A stretch of 23,929 nt of DNA from Botryllus schlosseri (taxonomy: Eukaryota; Chordata; Ascidiacea; Stolidobranchia; Styelidae), in the NCBI GenBank assembly GCA_000444245.1, contig ATSW01010362.1:1-23929 (forward strand), in the 5' to 3' direction. Below are positions 1 through 11,900 of the stretch, piece after piece. Position numbers and translations under genes: made by a program. Below the pieces are notes generated by a model, which saw only the letters and a list, made by a program, of their open reading frames with translations, had not been told where the DNA came from and did not search any database. How positions within the stretch are numbered: the stretch's first letter is position 1; each line of letters opens with the position of its first letter.

Positions 1-989
1 ATCATGTAGATTATTTTAATATTTTAAGCCATGTAACATGCGACTCCGAGAAGATTGCCGGAACGATCGACAGCGACAAAACCTTGACCGAAAAGCACAT
101 GACATATCTGTGAAGTCGCGTTCAACCCACATCCTTGTAACATTCTGCAATGAATAAATAGGTATCATCAAAAATACCAAATTAACTTTATGTGCACGGC
201 GATGTTGGCATTCTATTCCTCTGTTGGATAATTCGATTTGTGCGAATAATTATCGAGACGACCGATTTCGAATCGTAGGTCGAGGTCGTTCACAATTCTA
301 TTTGTGTGCCTTGGAATCAACTTTTATCAAAATACACCAACCAAAACTCTGTCAACAAAAGGAGTTCGTGTACCACCTAAAAATAGTACATTGAACGCTC
401 TCTCATTCGAAATTTCATGCTGGTGACGTCATATTTTGTGATACGATTGTTGATATACAATGTTCTTTCCAATTCTCTACTAGTTGCTGACGATTACCCC
501 TGACGAGTGTCAGCCGAAAATATTCGGGTTCATTTCAATATGAATATACTATTTAATTCTATTCCTTGTGGTGACAGAAAAGTTACATATTTGAACTTTC
601 CTCGTGATTCATAATGTCTTGAGGTCATAGTGACTGATTCTGGAATTCTCGATTTGATTCGAAGCCGAATACTCGATTCAGAATAGAATCACTCCTAGGA
701 GAATCCCATTTTGCACAGCCCAGCGACAGTCTTCTGTCAAAGCAGAAATTAATGTAAGATTCCATCCAACAGCTGGCGCTAGCAAGCCTGTAAACAGATT
801 GGCAAAAATCAGTTAGCATTGGGATTTTCGTACGTAGTGCAGATGCTGTTTATATTTACTCTGGTTGTTGGGAATGAGGCAGAGATTGCACACTGCACAG
901 TGCACACTATATGGTTTGATTTGTTGAGTCTAACAGCTCGATGCAGTGGCGTGATGCCGTGTTTTATTGTGGCGGTACAGAATACTGCA
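1..989. other. 5' non-coding flank or upstream intron
   Basis: No frame with protein-like composition and no DGK C1 or RA motif was seen. The stretch holds one arm of the palindromic repeat family (376-557). The short frames at 625-1064 are antisense to each other and unrecognised. If the gene has the usual N-terminal domains, this is part of an intron. Confidence 0.5.
376..557 (+). mobile_element. Palindromic MITE family, one arm (copy 1)
   Basis: It carries the family core from CTAAAAATAGTACATTGAAC through CATGCTGGTGACGTCATATT, TACTAGTTGCTGACGATTAC and GTGTCAGCCGAAAATATTCG to the end signature CAATATGAATATACTATTTAAT. The same words recur, in either orientation, in the other copies. No transposase is present. 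The opposite arm is absent here, so this is a half element. Confidence 0.7.
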
Positions 990-996
990 TATAAAG
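990..996 (+). promoter_or_regulatory. Candidate TATA box of an internal/alternative promoter
   Basis: The string TATAAAG stands 23 bases before the region where transcription would start (about 1020). It is followed by a good donor at 1141 (CAG|GTAAGG) and then by a strong acceptor at 1844 that leads to an ATG exon compatible with the kinase frame. A lone TATA-like string is common in A+T-rich DNA, so the support comes only from this arrangement. Confidence 0.25.
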
Positions 997-1019
997 AGAA
1001 TATCTCCCAAGTCTTCTTG

Positions 1020-1140
1020 CAAAGTCGTGGGCAATTCATGTGTAAACAGCACGGTTTATCATAGAGCGTTGTGCGCTAGCAATGTGCTCTACATATTCCG
1101 TTCTCGTATTTCTTGTATGGAATTGGTATCCATGAATCAG
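1020..1140 (+). other. Possible non-coding first exon (5' UTR)
   Basis: The start is estimated from the TATA-like box at 990; the end is set by the donor CAG|GTAAGG at 1141. No frame here continues into the kinase frame in the right phase, so it would be untranslated. It contains several short upstream ATGs. One of them (ATG at 1117) would end two codons into the next exon if joined at 1845. No homology was recognised. It could equally be chance sequence. Confidence 0.2.
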
Positions 1141-1844
1141 GTAAGGTTCGGAAATGTTTCAATAATTAACGGTAGCGATCGTAGATCACCATTATTAGGC
1201 CGGTATCATGTGGGAGCAAACGAAGAAATGGACCTGACACCTGAGGGATGCTATTATGCAAACAATGCTGTAGGTGTAGCCGGTTCAAGTGAGTGCGACT
1301 TGATGAAGTGAAAGTCTTGGAAAATAACGTAAATCATACAACAAAGATTATTGGGCTGCCATTTAAGCTTCTTTTCGTGCGGTATATATGTCTCATTTAC
1401 TATTTTTTGACGAGTTAACTTTTGGTTGTGCCTTGGATTCTTATTTATTTAGGCGAGTGTGATTTTTGTTGATTGATATGGTCAGGTGCTATGGTATTTG
1501 CGTTGCATGGGTTGATAAACGAGAATATACCAAATTAATGTTTCTGCCGGGGGAAAGTTTTTCTGATTTAAAGTAGCCTATTTATTGGGCAAAGATGAGT
1601 ATATTATATATTTACTAAATTATATTAGAAAATTACTTATTAAGAGTCCTAATTTGATGAGTATCAGTTAGCCATGATTATGGAAACTATGCACGAAAAC
1701 ATAGGTCTGGTGTGGTTTCTATGCTAGCTATGTTGATGAAAAACTAGCTACCTACCGTGTATGATTTCATGAATAATGAATAGGCCTATATTATAATAAG
1801 TAGATCTTCAATTATAGTACTTCTTCATCTTGAATCTTTTTCAG
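1141..1844 (+). other. Possible intron in the 5' region
   Basis: It is bounded by GTAAGG and by CTTTTTCAG and is A+T-rich. It carries TAGGCCTA at 1781-1788. No coding or repeat structure was otherwise seen. Confidence 0.25.
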
Positions 1845-1935
1845 AATTGATTTAAATCTGTAGTGTTATCTGAAATGATCATGCTTGAAGCGCCCTAATT
1901 AGAAAGGTATTGTTCGGCGATGCGATGCTTGAACC

Positions 1936-2038
1936 ATGCAAGAGTTCAGTGAGCACATTCACAGTCTACTACTGCCCGTGAATTTTGTGTCCTTGCCTTC
2001 CAATGAAGATGGATTTGTCTCTCTACATCAGCAGACCG
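1936..2038 (+). CDS. DGKQ: Possible start exon of a short DGK isoform
   Basis: An ATG at 1936 opens 34 codons (MQEFSEHIHSLLLPVNFVSL, then 14 more ending LHQQT). A TGA in the same frame lies six bases upstream, so this frame cannot extend further 5'. The reading ends at the donor ACCG|GTAAGA with one spare base, exactly the phase required by the exon at 5897 (joined Asp codon). Upstream, a pyrimidine-rich acceptor (CTTTTTCAG, ending 1844) could make 1845-1935 the 5' UTR. I do not recognise the peptide. If real, it gives a kinase without C1 or RA domains. The alternative is an internal exon with an acceptor at 1949 or 1964, but those lack a pyrimidine tract. Confidence 0.38.
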
Positions 2039-2062
2039 GTAAGACATTGAAATAGGTCCGTC

Positions 2063-2127
2063 AATTGTCTACTAGTTGCTGACGAACACCGAAAATATTT
2101 TAATACGAATCTAATATTTATTCATTC
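2063..2127 (+). mobile_element. Palindromic MITE family, decayed end fragment
   Basis: CTACTAGTTGCTGACGA is followed, after a gap relative to the other copies, by CCGAAAATATTTTAATACGAA and a trailing ATTCATTC. It lies 24 bases after the candidate donor at 2039. Confidence 0.5.
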
Positions 2128-2731
2128 GTATACTGAGAATCTGTACCTCCAAGATACCCTTCAAATGTATCTGTCTACTTTTATTGGATAGTAATTGTTA
2201 TGTTACCTATCAAGTGGAAATTTGAAAAAGATTTTTAAAGGAAGGTGGTCAAAAATCATTGTTGTTAGGCCTGGTCAAAATTAGAAGTAATATTTTAAAT
2301 TTCTGCTGCAGTGCAAAGTAGAAGTAGTGATTTTTAAGTACAAAAGTATTCTCAGCCTCGTTTGCCTAAAAAACTACAAACTGTTAAGTAGGGATAATAT
2401 ATTTGTTCATACTCCAAAAGTACAAGTAGCCGACTTCGCTACTGATAATATCCGTGTGCGAACCATAATGAAACAGCACCCGTGAAAGTTGTTAGGAGAT
2501 TAGCTAAATTCTTCCTTCAGTTGATTTGGTGTTTCTGAATTGTCATGAAATCATCTTGCATCGATCCATGCAATTACTATCGCTGCGTTTCTAATGTAAC
2601 CCCTAATCTGTTTCACTGTCGATTTTAAGTTCGTTTTTCGTAAACTTTTAATGAGTTAAACAGAGGTCAAACTCGAACTGAAGTTTTGCTTTTTGTAGCT
2701 AAGCTCAATTCGGCGGCGTGGTGGACTAGAC

Positions 2732-2929
2732 CAGTGCTCTTCGACCTGTCAAAGTTCTAGCTGTGACTCATGCACACCTTTCAAGTAGGCTAATGCATGT
2801 GGCTAGTTTCTCCCTCAGGATAGGCTATTAATCGTTGATTTCGAGTGTAAATCTTCTCATGCACCCCTGTGCAACCTTTTGTACTGGTGCATCCAATGCG
2901 TATTTTCATGCACCGGCTGAAGAGCACTG
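2732..2929. mobile_element. hAT-type MITE (198 bp) with 8-bp target duplication
   Basis: The ends are inverted repeats, CAGTGCTCTTC... and ...GAAGAGCACTG (11 of 11 bases). The flanks are GACTAGAC (2724-2731) and GACTAGAT (2930-2937), a 7/8 match of the length hAT transposases make. It has no coding capacity, so it would have been moved by a transposase encoded elsewhere. Both ends are intact and the TSD is nearly perfect, suggesting moderate age. Confidence 0.8.
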
Positions 2930-5896
2930 GACTAGATGATCAAGTGACCCCTTCCATACAGCCTGGTCCTAAACAGTTATCCTTAATATTTTTATTGCCT
3001 CTGATATCAAATTATTTTGGGGCCGAGGCCGACTAATAAACTTAAGATTATGCCTACCAATTTACTGAGCTTTGGGCTCTTAGCTAAATAGTCTTATGAC
3101 TTCACTGCGCAGTGCTGACACGGTCTCTGTGCACAAGGTACGCACACAAAAGCCGAAGTGATGACCTTTTTTCTTTTTGATCAAAACCACAAAATTAACG
3201 AAAAAAGTGGGCGATTCGGCAGTCTAATCAAAGTGAGCCACAGTTAAATTTCGAGAAGTAGGCTGCATATGTGGAGAAGTTTTGTTCTATGATGACAAGG
3301 ACTATTTGCCGAACTCTTGGCTCCATCGCAAACAGGCTTGATCTCCCTGAACAAATTCGATGTATTCTCATTGTACCTGAATTTAAAGTAGGATAACAGC
3401 AAGGAACATAAGTGAAAGCCAATTATAAACCCACTATGAATTATGTAATGAGGTGAAGTGAAGTGATGGAAGTCTTGCACACGTGTAGCGTGTCCCAAGG
3501 ATAAAATATCTTCAGGCCGAAACTAAGGTGCAATTGCATTATTAGGCTAAATTACGGTATGTGACTTCGAAGCTTTTTATCACTCCATCCACCAGCAATC
3601 GCTCCTCGCCAAATATGTAGCAGTTGATGATGTTGTGACTCAGTGGTGGATGAAAATTGTAGACTACATTCGTGCTCATGCTCAGCCAGTTCATTGTCNN
3701 NNTTGTNATGCANTAATCTTCTTCGTTAAACCGGAGTACGGTGGTTTTCAAGGGTTCGTGTATTGTAGCGTTTTGAAGATAGTTTAACAAAAATAATCAC
3801 CTTGCCATCAAAACACAGGTAGGAATTTCCTACATGAAACAATAAATTCTGAGTGAAACTGCATGGGTTATCACCTTGATCAAACGACGCGTTTTAATTA
3901 TGTGAATGCTATTACTTGGGGCATGTTCCAAATTCTTGTAAGGAATTAATGTAAGCTTGTATATCTACGATAAGCTCTGTACATTCCCAGCGATTTCCCA
4001 TCTCCATAATATGAAATAATTCTTTAGGACAAAGATTGCAGTAAATGAAAGTATTCTCAGTATAATAATGTGTATGTGTGGTGTTTTTCAATGAGTCATA
4101 TGTTGTTAAAAATCAATATCTATGCATAGTAAACTCTGCTATTCCAAACTTTTGTAGCTGAAATCTTGCCTTTGCACGTTACGCTTTCATCATTGGTCAT
4201 CAACTAGTAGCAAATAGAAAATAATCTCACTGAAACAGGCGGTAGGCTACCTGTCATGTTCCGATTTAATTATTATAATGTGAAAGATAATCTGCTAACT
4301 CGACTAATTTATCAGTATATTATGACAGCCAAGGTTCAACAGCTAGAAAAAAGCACCGAATTATTTCTCCTATAAGAGCCAAGCACTCATACTGATGACA
4401 ATATATGACTTGGACAGACGCCAGATCAATTGTAAATTCCGTAATTATTCATACTTTGACTGTATGCTGTCTTATTTATTTGAGCGTGGTAGTTGATAGT
4501 AGCCTGTGTGTAGGAGAACGTATCAGATTGATATAGTGAAAGATACTGTTGCTACTGAGCATTAAACAGACTTGAGTTCAGTGAGGGATTTTTATATATA
4601 CGAACTGAGTTTTGCGCAGCCTTCAGAAATTTTGATGTCCTGATGAATAACTGAATCTGGCCCTGTGACCTCCTGACGTTCAAATGTTCACGTCAACCTA
4701 TAGAGCATTTATGATGTGCCGGTATAAAATGTTTTCAAGCTGACAAAAATAAAGAGAACTAGAAACATGCGAAACTGGCATAAGAAAAAAACGACTTCTC
4801 CAAGATTATTAAAAAATAGTAACCATATTTTTTTTTAGTTTCACTCTCTCCCTGAGCACATTTTTCACAGCTACGGTAATCATTATTTACTAATATCTTG
4901 CAAATAACAATGAATCAGTATGATTGGAAAATATGATAGCCTATCATAGCCCATACGCCTACCGTCATTGTAATTGGTAGACCTACCATTGTTGATGCTT
5001 CTTCATATTACATCTATGTTATGCTACTATCACTACAACCTGTCTATGTTATCACCTTCACGGAAACATCTACTTTCAGTATACGACTTGAGAATGTTTT
5101 AGTAGTTGCGTTCTTTTTACTCAAAACTCAGCACTCACTATTGTCGCAGCTAGTAATCCTGACAACAATTCTAAATTGTAACAGATATAGCGGCAATGTT
5201 GGCGAACCCATCCTTCATAGGCTTTCCCTGAGTGCCAATTGCAGATTTCTAACAACAAAGTATCTGCAACGTGCCTGTGACAGTTTGCAAAGATAGCTCA
5301 CAAAGGCTTACTAATTTCCGCACAAGTCATTGGAGTCTTTTACACAATGCAAAAAGGCTTTTTGTCTTTTTTTTATTTATTACTACATTAATTAGAAGAT
5401 TGAAACAGCAACTGATACTCAAACTACGTTTTAGCAAGTGATACCCCGATTGTGAATCACCGCGTGACTAAATGTTTGTATGCATCTTGTTCTTCAGTCA
5501 CTTCCGAGTTATACTTATTTACAAGACTACATGTTCGCATGTAGTAGTTAGTTCGGGGGGGGGTCTGAATCTCCTCAGTCAACTAAGAACCTTGTGTTAC
5601 GTGCATTCAAGAGCTTTGNATAAGAGACAGATTGTAGCCTTACCCTTCATCCTAAACCTATAATATTTCCGGAAGTGTGTTGCATTTTATAATCGGGAAT
5701 TTGTATGGAGTTAGCCATGAAAGAAGATGCGGCTAATAGACCTACTTTGACAGGTGAAGCACTCGTAATTAGAAGATATGAATTGCATGCTTCATTTTTC
5801 TAGTTTCATCATATTAAGCATTTCAGTTATGGTCCAAGTCTCTTGTGTACATTTTACTATCCAGAATCCCTTTGAAATGAGTTTTTTTTTTTGTAG

Positions 5897-5941
5897 ACTT
5901 CTCTGAAGACGACGGATCTGCGCCGATAACGTCAGAACGAT
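5897..5941 (+). CDS. DGKQ: DGK linker exon (45 nt, acidic)
   Basis: Acceptor TTTTTTTTTTGTAG, donor GAT|GTAAGT. Only one frame is open: [14 protein letters not shown]. It starts with two bases and ends with one (phase 1 in and out), so the exon can be skipped without breaking the frame. The acidic peptide would sit just before the basic [16 protein letters not shown] segment of the next exon. It has no recognisable domain. Support is the strong splice sites plus the phase match to 7678, where the joined codon is Trp. Confidence 0.65.
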
Positions 5942-8900
5942 GTAAGTAGCATAGTAGGCCTACCTTTTAATTCAAGTATTTGTTCTCTCAGGCTCATTTT
6001 CTGAGAGAAATTTGACATCATGTCATGTCATCAAATACTTTCGTATTTTTGTGTGAGATGAATTCCAAATCCAAATGTTTATCCTTTATTTTTTGCTTGT
6101 GAATTCGTGCTAATTTTCAGAACATGGGTTTAGTCGATTAGTAGGCCTAGCTATATTGGTGACGAAGATGACAAAGAGTATTCAGTTTCTGTTTTGTACT
6201 GTTGTTTAGCTTATTCTAAAACCATGAGTTCACAATGTAGGTAGCTAACATTCTACAATGATGAGTAATGAATAGTGAACTTTACTCTGTGTATGGAAAT
6301 GATGTCATTTCATTAGGATGTTAACATTAATATGGACAGTTATACGCACCTAGTTAATTAGGATCACTTTAAAGCTCTCCCAAATGCTACTTTTTCTTCC
6401 TAGTTTTAAGGCAAAGAAATTGTGTATTTGGTTGGGTTTAACAGATTTGCTACAAATGCCATTATGCTACTGTTTGTGAACGGAAGATCAAATGCTAGCT
6501 CACTGCTTTACATACCTACCTATTCAAGCTCATCGAAACATAGAAATTGATTTACAATCCAGTTCATGGTCAATTTTCCCAAGAGCCCTTCTATTGATCA
6601 GGTAAATGTGATGGCATTGTCTTCCCCTAGAGATTATTCTGCATTCTGAGCTAAATTTTCCTCCGAGTGTTTTTCAAGGTGTTCCCGACAAATCTGTTTG
6701 AGATCCTACCTTGTGTCTATAATATAATTTGTGTCTGGGTATCCTGTAATATCAGAGATAGTTTGGTATGTTGATGTCTCATGGGATCTAATGCGTAGGA
6801 ATAGCACGCACTGCTGGCTTGTTGGGTGAAGTTATCATTTGAATAGGTACCTACTAACTGCACAGATAGTGGAAACAGTACTAGCAAGCATTCATTATTG
6901 TTCTTTTGGGTAACGCTCAGTTGGCATAATCCATTTGCCCCTAATTCAAATGGTTCACATAACTTTATGCCAAAACATTTAGAATTTATTCTGTTCCTCA
7001 TATGAACTGAAAGGCTAATAAATGTTCGCTTTAAATTATTCATGCTCTAAATTAGAATCCAAAATCTATTTTGGGCTCCATTACGTCTAAAATCTCCAGC
7101 ATCTCCATGCTTTATGTTGCTGGATTGTCAACATCCTGTGTGCCAGGTCAGCAAAAAGTGATTCTGCCTGCATGTTTTCATTTTATATGAAAAGGTCATG
7201 TCTGTATGATGTGTATTGACAGGTTTCGTTGGCATGCATTTTTTGTAATTTCATATGATTATAGATGCGCTTCCCATAAATCAATGCCTTAAATTGTTTG
7301 TAATCGCTGGTCGTGATTAAGTGAAAGGGGTAGGTATATATTTCAGTCTTAAGGCAATGGGTATTTCTATTTTGTCGGGTGTTAAGTCATTCTTTGGTAT
7401 GGGACATTAACGTTTCTCGTGATTCAAGCTCCTGCATTCATACACACTGTGAGTCAAAATCCTTTGGCACTTAACAGGAAATGGCAGCGGGTAAATTTTA
7501 GCTCGGCCCGAAATGTGACATATTGGGTTGTGACGGCATTGCGTCGCGGTTTTACCGCGTTTCCTAACCTCCGCCAGTCGATACGGTTCTAATGCGATGA
7601 TTCAGCCACTGCAAACTATTTATAATGTTGAAAATGTGTGTTACGTGATGCGACGAATTGATATTTTTTTCGTGCAGGGCGAAGCAAAGCAATCAGGCGG
7701 AAGTTGTCAAAATTAAAAGAACTTGTTCTGTATGTCGGCGGGCTGCCGAAAGGCTTGGACAAAAACGATTATGTTAAGCGGCTGTCAATGCTTTGTAACA
7801 AACGTGGTAAGAGCTCGCGTTGTATGAGGTGAAATTGACATGAATTCACACAAATAACCTGAAGGTGACACATTTACTGTTGATTTTGATGTGTTTCCGT
7901 GTATTTAAAGTTATGTGAAGCATTTAAAATAGATTCTAGATATGAGCATCATATCTGTATAGGGACTATGTAATCTGTACAGTTACAGAAAATTTTGATT
8001 TCTCCTGATTAGGGTACTGGACCGTGAAACCATCAAGTGTTTATAGTTCTGCCTGATGCCTTGAAATTGCTAATAACATTCATGAAAATAACTAGTAGGC
8101 TACTAATCACTAATTGGTGATTGATCGGGACTTTCGTTGCATTTTGAACGCTGTCGAATCATCTCGTTTTGACAATAACATCCTGACAAGTTCAGGAACA
8201 GCCGCAGGAAAAACTAACTTTGAAATAGAATATCACCTTGAACTGGGAAATTCGTTGATCCGTTTCTTATCTTTTAGAGAGATTCTTTCTCTGTACATGT
8301 AACTTTGAGATCAAATTTCTATTTATCCGTATTGATGCACATTATATGCAAGTTGCGGGAGAACAAGGTTTATTCGGGATTATGGATTTTAACTTTGGGG
8401 CTTGGAGGCGTGTAAAATGGAATTCGGTGTGTTTTGTGGCGTAGCCTTCTTGTGTGTGTAGCCTATTGTGCAATAACATTAGGCTATGTGAATTCGTCGC
8501 AGATGTACTATGGGACTAATGTAGATTTAGTTTTTGAAGTTGATTTTTGAATTGTGATATTATTACTCAACGAGACTTCTAGTTTTACTATTAGAGTGGT
8601 TTTATTTCTCCTATTTTCATATTATTCAATGAGTGAGCTGTCCACTTTCTCCTTTGCAATTAGTCTGTGTGTAGTTTATGTCTAGAATTACGTGTGTGAA
8701 ATTCTATATACGGCCAATTAATTTAGCGCCTTCACAGTAAATGGCTACGGTGTAAGTTTCTTTCCTTGAGCTGCGTTTGTGAGAGTGATGCATGTTGTGA
8801 TTGTACTTTTTAACACTGTCTTCAATGGTAATTTTCGTTATTTTTTTTCTACCTTAATTTCTACTTGTGGGTAATAACATGTATAATTTTGTTTTCAGAC

Positions 8901-11900
8901 GATATATGCATCGGTCCGATTTTTCCTGACCAAGGTATTGTACTGTCTTTTTTTTATCTGCATGCACTAGATTTTCCTCTGTTGCTATAGTTACATTTAC
9001 ACTTTCAGGATATAAAAATTGAGTGTTCCTCTTGTGTGGTCAAGAGACAGCACGGAATAGACCCCTGCCTGATATTAGTAGGTTGTCAATAACAATTGTA
9101 GTATGGTGAATTACTTATGTTGAATACCGTAATGTAGTTTATGTAGCTTATTCTGCTTTGGGGTAGTTCCTGAGAACTAGACCTTATTAAAAAAGCTACT
9201 AATCCGCATTCATGTCGCAAATTAACTACACAGTCCAGTTAAAAATATCAAGATTATTTTCTGAGGAAAATTCCCTACTAATGATAATTTAGAAATACGT
9301 TTTCAAATGCAGATCCAAGAAACTAAAAAGTGCAGGGGGCTTCAAACCTTTAGAAAAAAGGCATGAAAATTTCTTCTCGTTACGGCTTCACCCTATTTAC
9401 TTTCATGAATTCAACATTATTGATAAGTCTGATATGAAATTCCATTGACAAAGCTCTTTCCATCTCTGTTCCAACTTGTATTGACAATTGATGAATTTTG
9501 CATCTAATTCCTATAATGTTTGCAGCCTGGTGTTTTCACAATGTTATTTATATCCGACCCATTTGTTGACAAAGTTGCATCCCCTGGTATTCTTCATACA
9601 TAGTCACAGCTCTTGAATTACCAATCCCGCTAATATTATATATCTTAATTAATGATTGCGCTTGCGTCAATAGACTTGCCACATTGGCACTAGTTTATCA
9701 TCTCGGTCAATAAAAGCGGTGCTTTCACGGAACACAGTTATTTAGTAACAGGAATGCTTGCCAGCCTTGCCCTGTTTGCTGTCTCAGTGCAGGGATGAAC
9801 TTTAGACAGTCACGGATGATAATTCACACTTATCATGGATTTACGCACATTCATTTCCTTATATATTCTTCACCTTTTTACTGCCCGCTAAGGGATTTTG
9901 TCGCAGTAGCATGCCTTGTCGGAATCACGGTTTTGCTCTGTACAGGATGTACGACGTCATAGCACGAATGATAGCGGCACTAATAGCGTTGCATGTTACT
10001 AGGTCAATCTCGTAAGCTGTATGCCGTGTTTTTACCGCTTGTTGATTGAAAAATTTATGCTTCCAATTTACTAAAGCCAAGATTTCAAAGCGTTATAAAT
10101 TGAACCTACTATGAAAACACAATGTGTTTCCATTGAGAAACATGTTCAATACTCTCTAAGGTGGTAGCCTACTATTGTAAGTTCAGCACACCGGTACCAA
10201 TGAATTTGTGAACTTTGCTAGTCGATAAAAGCAATAATGTGCTAGTTTTATATCCCGGTACCGCTGTCTTCATTGGGAAGTACCGGTAGGCTATAAAAGC
10301 AAAGTATGCCAACGGTTACAACTCACTCCACATCACCTGTCTCTAGATAGCTGGTACGGTTAAACGCGCCACGTAACTGCCATCAAATTCGTATTTCCCC
10401 CAAATTCAAAGTCAAAACCATATTCTTGTCACATTGTTACACAAAAAGGTGCGTTATGGAAGTGTGGACTTTCTGTGTGGGTCTATCTTGAACTACCTGG
10501 CATTTGGAAGTTAGAGAATGGAATATCGAGTGACACGGGAGACCCTCGACCCTGTGCTTACTAACCATCCCAATGTTGAGATCATAAGAAACCGTATTGG
10601 AAGCTGAAAAGGGTGATTTTTCACTGTTATTTAGGTTCAAGCCCCTGATTTAGTACAAAACATAAAATAGGATTAAAAATATGTCATGTTAATTGCAATC
10701 TGGGTGAAATTGACCTGTCTTGAGATGATAGTGAGCTGGTAATCGAACTGATTAAGCATTATCAGGAAAAATTGCTCTTCTGGCATCAAAATATCCGTTC
10801 TTTCTTGTTTAATATAAAAAATATATGATTCCAAATCCCTGAAAATATCTTACAACACGCAATAAGTGTGGAACTATAATTTCCTGTTGTGAAAACCCGC
10901 GAATAGCATGACCTCATGACCTATGTAACACCATGATGCCTATTGGTATTATAGGTTAATTTTGAATTGTTTGGTGTCGTTTTTCCTCTGGCAGGAGCCA
11001 GTAAAACCTTCTATTTAAATAATTGCGTCTTTCGTGCTTGAGCGGTGAGCAATTTCTGACGCTTTATTTTTGAAAATTTCGATGACTGCGAATTCTCGGT
11101 TTATTTTGCCCAGGTTGCACATTCGTCAGCTTTACCAGCGGCATGACTGCGTCCAGCACAGCGAAGTTACTGCACGAAAGGCGCGTTTTCGGAGTTTCCG
11201 CCGACATGATGTTTCTACCGTATATCGCAGTGGTAAGAAGGTCATCGATTGTCGTCTCACTGACCGAGACCTTCTTTGTCGGAATAGTTTTATTGTTTGT
11301 TGTCTTTTTTGCGCCCATCAATCTTTCAGTCAATCAGTCAATCTTTTTTTATTTGACGGGACTGTTGGAGGTACAGACCTTCAACATACAATTGAATAGT
11401 ATATCCATATCTACATAAACTCATGAATTTTAGACTGACATTCGTCGAGGGTAATCCTCAGGAACTGGTAGAGATTTCAAAGAAACTTACTGTGTACGAT
11501 ATAAAGTTACTATCGGAACTATACAAAGTTACTTGACATCTCTAGTAGTTGCTGACGATTGTGCCTGACGAGTGTGAGCCCAAGATATCCGCTTTTATTT
11601 CAATATTAATATCTTATTCAATCTTTGCTTGGATGAAAAAGGAAATGTCGTTTTCATCCTCTATTTAGGTCTTTAAAGCTTCGGTAGCTCGGTTTGTTTG
11701 TCAGGTGATAAAAGTGAAAGTCGCGATAAAGAGCAATTAAAGTTTAATCTCGCTATTTTTAAACACTGTTCTTTGTGTCAACTTTCGCTACCATCGCCTG
11801 ATGACGGAGTAGAAACCCCTTGCGTTTGTAAAGAGTTGAAGGAAGAGTTATTTATTTGAACTGGCTGTACGTTAGAGGTTTGAGGTCTTGCGTTTTCTTG

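Larger units (their letters stand above)
2039..5896 (+). other. Intron (3.86 kb) before the linker exon
   Basis: It contains a repeat-arm fragment (2063-2127), a 198-bp hAT-type MITE (2732-2929), unresolved bases at 3699-3713 and 5619, a G9 run at 5555-5563, and an 8-bp hairpin with a TTCG loop (5526-5545). Frames such as 5021-5296 and 3542-3790 have no protein-like features and no fitting splice sites. No RA-domain exon was found. Confidence 0.6.

Noticed and set aside
967-1311. 114-codon frame on the plus strand.
   Set aside because: Composition is not protein-like, it is crossed by a strong donor at 1141, and no frame fits the downstream phase; the region is better read as a possible 5' UTR exon.
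4200-4225. AACTAGTAG word resembling the MITE internal motif.
   Set aside because: The flanking family words are absent; a nine-base match alone is expected by chance.
5021-5296. 91-codon Leu-rich frame.
   Set aside because: It has no recognisable domain and no acceptor/donor pair fitting the phase chain; A+T-rich DNA often gives such frames.
11064-11418. Frames in other registers and on the other strand over the 11114 exon, including a hydrophobic C-terminal run past 11232.
   Set aside because: Only one register matches the DGK theta module; the hydrophobic run lies after a consensus donor and is intron.
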